Shown: piece by piece, positions 62,401 through 64,000 of the stretch
How the letters are laid out: each line of letters opens with the position of its first letter
Numbering within the stretch: the first letter of the stretch is position 1
Origin: Cyprinodon diabolis
Lineage: Eukaryota > Chordata > Actinopteri > Cyprinodontiformes > Cyprinodontidae
Length of the DNA: 64,000 nucleotides
NCBI GenBank assembly: GCA_030533445.1
Contig: CM060069.1
Coordinates: 66,897-130,896, forward strand
Direction of reading: 5' to 3'
The notes under the pieces: model-generated
The model's input: the letters and a program-made list of their open reading frames with translations, nothing else
Told to the model about the DNA's origin: nothing
The model's database searches: none
Made by a program: the position numbers and the translations under genes

Positions 62401-64000
62401 GGAGAGGAGGAACTTTAACCCTCAGCCAATGAGGAGAGGAGTAACTTTAATCTTCAGCCAATCAAGAGAGGAGGAACTTTACGCCTCAGCCAATCAAGAG
62501 AGGAGGAACTTTAACCATCAGCCAATCAAGAGAGGAGGAACTTTAATCTTCAGCTAATCAAGAGAGGAGGAACTTTACCCCTCAGCCAATCAATAGAAGA
62601 GGAATTTTACCCCTCAGCCAATCAAGGGAGGAGGAACTTTACCCCCCAGCCAATCAAGAGAGGAGGAACTTTAACCCTCAGCCAATCAAGAGAGGAGGAA
62701 CTTTAGCCTTCAGGAAATCAGGAGAGGAGGAACTTTACCCCTCAGCAAATCAAGAGAGGAGGAACTTTAACCCTCCGCCAATCATGAGAGGAGGAACTTT
62801 AGCCTTCAGCCAATCAGGAGAGGAGTACTTTAACCCTCAGCCAATGAGGAGAGGAGGAACTTTAACCATCAGCCAATCAAGAGAGGAGGACCTTTACCCC
62901 TCAGCCAATCAGGAGAGGAGGAACTTTAACCCTCAGCCAATGAGGAGAGGAGGAACTTTAACCCTCAGCAAATGAAGAGAGGAGTAACTTTAACCCTCAG
63001 CCAATGAGGAGAGGAGGAACTTTAACCCTCAGCCAATGAGGAGAGGAGTAACTTTAATCTTCAGCCAATTAAGAGAGGAGGAACTTTACCCCTCAGCCAA
63101 TCAAGAGAGGAGGAACTTTAACCATCAGCCAATCAAGAGAGGAGGAACTTTAATCTTCAGCCAATAAAGAGAGGAGGAACTTTACCCCTCAGCCAATCAA
63201 GAGAGGAGGAATTTTACCCCTCAGCCAATCAAGAGAGGAGGAACTTTACCCCTCTGCCAATCAAGAGAGGAGGAACTTTAACCATCAGCCAATTAAGAGA
63301 GGAGGAACTTTACCCCTCAGCCAATCAAGAGAGGAGGAATTATACCCCTCAGCCAATCAAGAGAGGAGGAACTTTACCCCTTAGCCAATCAAGAGAGGAG
63401 GAACTTTAACCCTCAGCCAATGAAGAGAGGAGTAATTTTAACCCTCAGCCAATGAGGAGAGGAGGAACTTTAACCCTCAGCCAATGAAGAGAGGAGTAAC
63501 TTTAACCCTCAGCCAATGATGAGAGGAGGAACATTAACCCTCACTCAATGAGGAGAGGAGGAACTTTAATCTTCAGCCAATCAAGGGAGGAGGAACTTTA
63601 CCCCTCAGCCAATCAAGAGAGGAGGAACTTTAACAATCAGCCAATCAAGAGAGGAGGAACTTTAATCTTCAGCCAATCAAGAGAGGAGGAACTTTACCCC
63701 TGAGCCAATCAAGAGAGGAGGAATTTTACCCTTCAGCCAATCAAGAGAGGAGGAACTTTAACCCTCAGCCAATGAGGAGGGGAGGAACTTTAACACTCTG
63801 CCAATGAAGAGAGGAGGAACTTTAGCCTTCAGCCAATCAGGAGAGGAGGAACTTTAACCATCAGCCAATCAAGAGAGGAGGAACTTTACCCCTCAGCCAA
63901 TCAGGAGAGGAGGAACTTAAGCCTTCAGCCAATCAAGAGAGGAGGACCTTTACCCCTCAGCCAATCAGGAGAGGAGGAACTTTACACCTCAGCCAATCAA
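59431..64000. repeat. Copy of the 47.5-52.1 kb region (11,897-bp shift)
   Basis: Bases 59,431 to about 63,740 repeat 47,534 to about 51,845 at a constant 11,897-bp offset (gagtaac 47,727/59,624; open segments 50,244/62,141 and 50,887/62,784; aatgatgag 51,621/63,518). Near 63,745 four monomers (128 bp) are missing relative to 51,845-52,002, so the shared aatgaggagggg lies at 63,771 against 52,002. Bases 58,622-59,110 also match 62,141 onward at 3,519 bp. The array runs off the window end. Confidence 0.82.

Larger units (their letters stand above)
1..64000. repeat. 32-bp tandem satellite array, whole window
   Basis: The window is a head-to-tail array of a 32-bp monomer. Its first half reads about ggaactttacccctcag and its second half about ccaatcaagagagga. 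The pitch is direct: consecutive 'aatcaagaga' words start at 181 and 213, and the same spacing holds throughout. All monomers share one orientation and no unique sequence interrupts them, which gives about 2,000 copies. The common variants are tttaaccctcag, tttaaccatcag, tttaatcttcag, tttacccctcag and ttttacccctcag in the first half, and ccaatcaagag, ccaatgaggag and ccaatgaagag in the second. The consensus has no CpG, and a purine tract (aagagaggaggaa) recurs in every copy. The minus strand has about two stop codons per monomer and the plus strand usually one. Family: eukaryotic satellite or minisatellite DNA; I do not recognise a named family. Confidence 0.98.

Noticed and set aside
1..64000. 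CRISPR array (regular short repeats)
   Set aside because: The repeats are directly contiguous with no unique spacers, no leader and no cas genes.
1..64000. Shine-Dalgarno-like aggagg words as bacterial ribosome binding sites
   Set aside because: They occur in nearly every monomer as part of the purine tract, with no real reading frame behind them. The array as a whole looks eukaryotic.
1..64000. G-quadruplex or triplex-forming array
   Set aside because: Each monomer has only two GG pairs in its purine tract, with more than 20 nt to the next pair, and the 13-nt purine run is short and not a good mirror repeat.
1..64000. Transposon or inverted-repeat element
   Set aside because: All monomers keep one orientation; I saw no terminal inverted repeats, target site duplications or transposase-like frames. 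The minus strand has about two stops per monomer.
1..64000. HNF4/nuclear-receptor DR1-like word (gggttaaagttcc on the minus strand)
   Set aside because: It has two mismatches to the DR1 consensus at informative positions, and the commonest tacccc variants break the spacing. Too weak to report as a site.

Overview
The window is one uninterrupted tandem (satellite) array from base 1 to base 64,000. I find no protein-coding gene, RNA gene, transposon, CRISPR array or unique sequence in it, and both ends lie inside the array, so the true array is longer. The monomer is 32 bp: a first half close to ggaactttacccctcag and a second half close to ccaatcaagagagga. That gives roughly 2,000 monomers, all in the same orientation. 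A homogeneous array of this size with nested higher-order structure is typical of eukaryotic (peri)centromeric, subtelomeric or heterochromatic satellite DNA resolved by long reads. The species cannot be named from the sequence.

Two monomer classes alternate in blocks. C-type monomers have CCAATCAAGAGAGGAGG. G-type monomers have CCAATGA(A/G)GAGAGGAG(T/G)AAC and often form a 64-bp dimer. Diagnostic variants (ctctgcc, aactataacc, actttgatc, cagacaatc, ttcaggaaatc, aatgagtag, catcaccc, aacgtt, gccaaac, tatcccccag, ccatgaag) recur in fixed order, defining a higher-order repeat of about 1.8-2.5 kb. That repeat has been copied in larger blocks. Shifts I verified from shared private variants are 4,540, 8,980, 640, 2,269, 2,109/2,077, 1,823/1,759, 5,852, 8,346, 11,897 and 576 bp.

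Layout: 1-8,355 is a nested block and 8,356-8,980 a distinct variant tract. 8,981-17,946 is a second copy of the first block, carrying a 640-bp internal duplication. 17,947-23,354 holds rearranged 2.3-kb units. 23,355-27,377 is a 2.1-kb pair and 27,378-30,044 holds 1.8-kb units. 30,045-41,770 is a 5.85-kb tandem pair and 41,771-43,740 a linker block. 43,741-59,110 is an 8.35-kb pair, 59,111-59,430 a 576-bp duplication remnant, and 59,431-64,000 another copy of the 47.5-52.1 kb region.

The most interesting feature is functional potential inside the monomer. About four in five monomers contain a strong CCAAT box (CTCAGCCAATCA or CTCAGCCAATGA), the NF-Y recognition sequence, at a 32-bp pitch of about three helical turns. 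The array is therefore a possible platform of well over a thousand NF-Y sites. Monomer length is conserved almost perfectly while substitutions are common, and the monomer lacks CpG. The short plus-strand open frames of 63-166 codons are by-products of the 32-bp period and are not genes.
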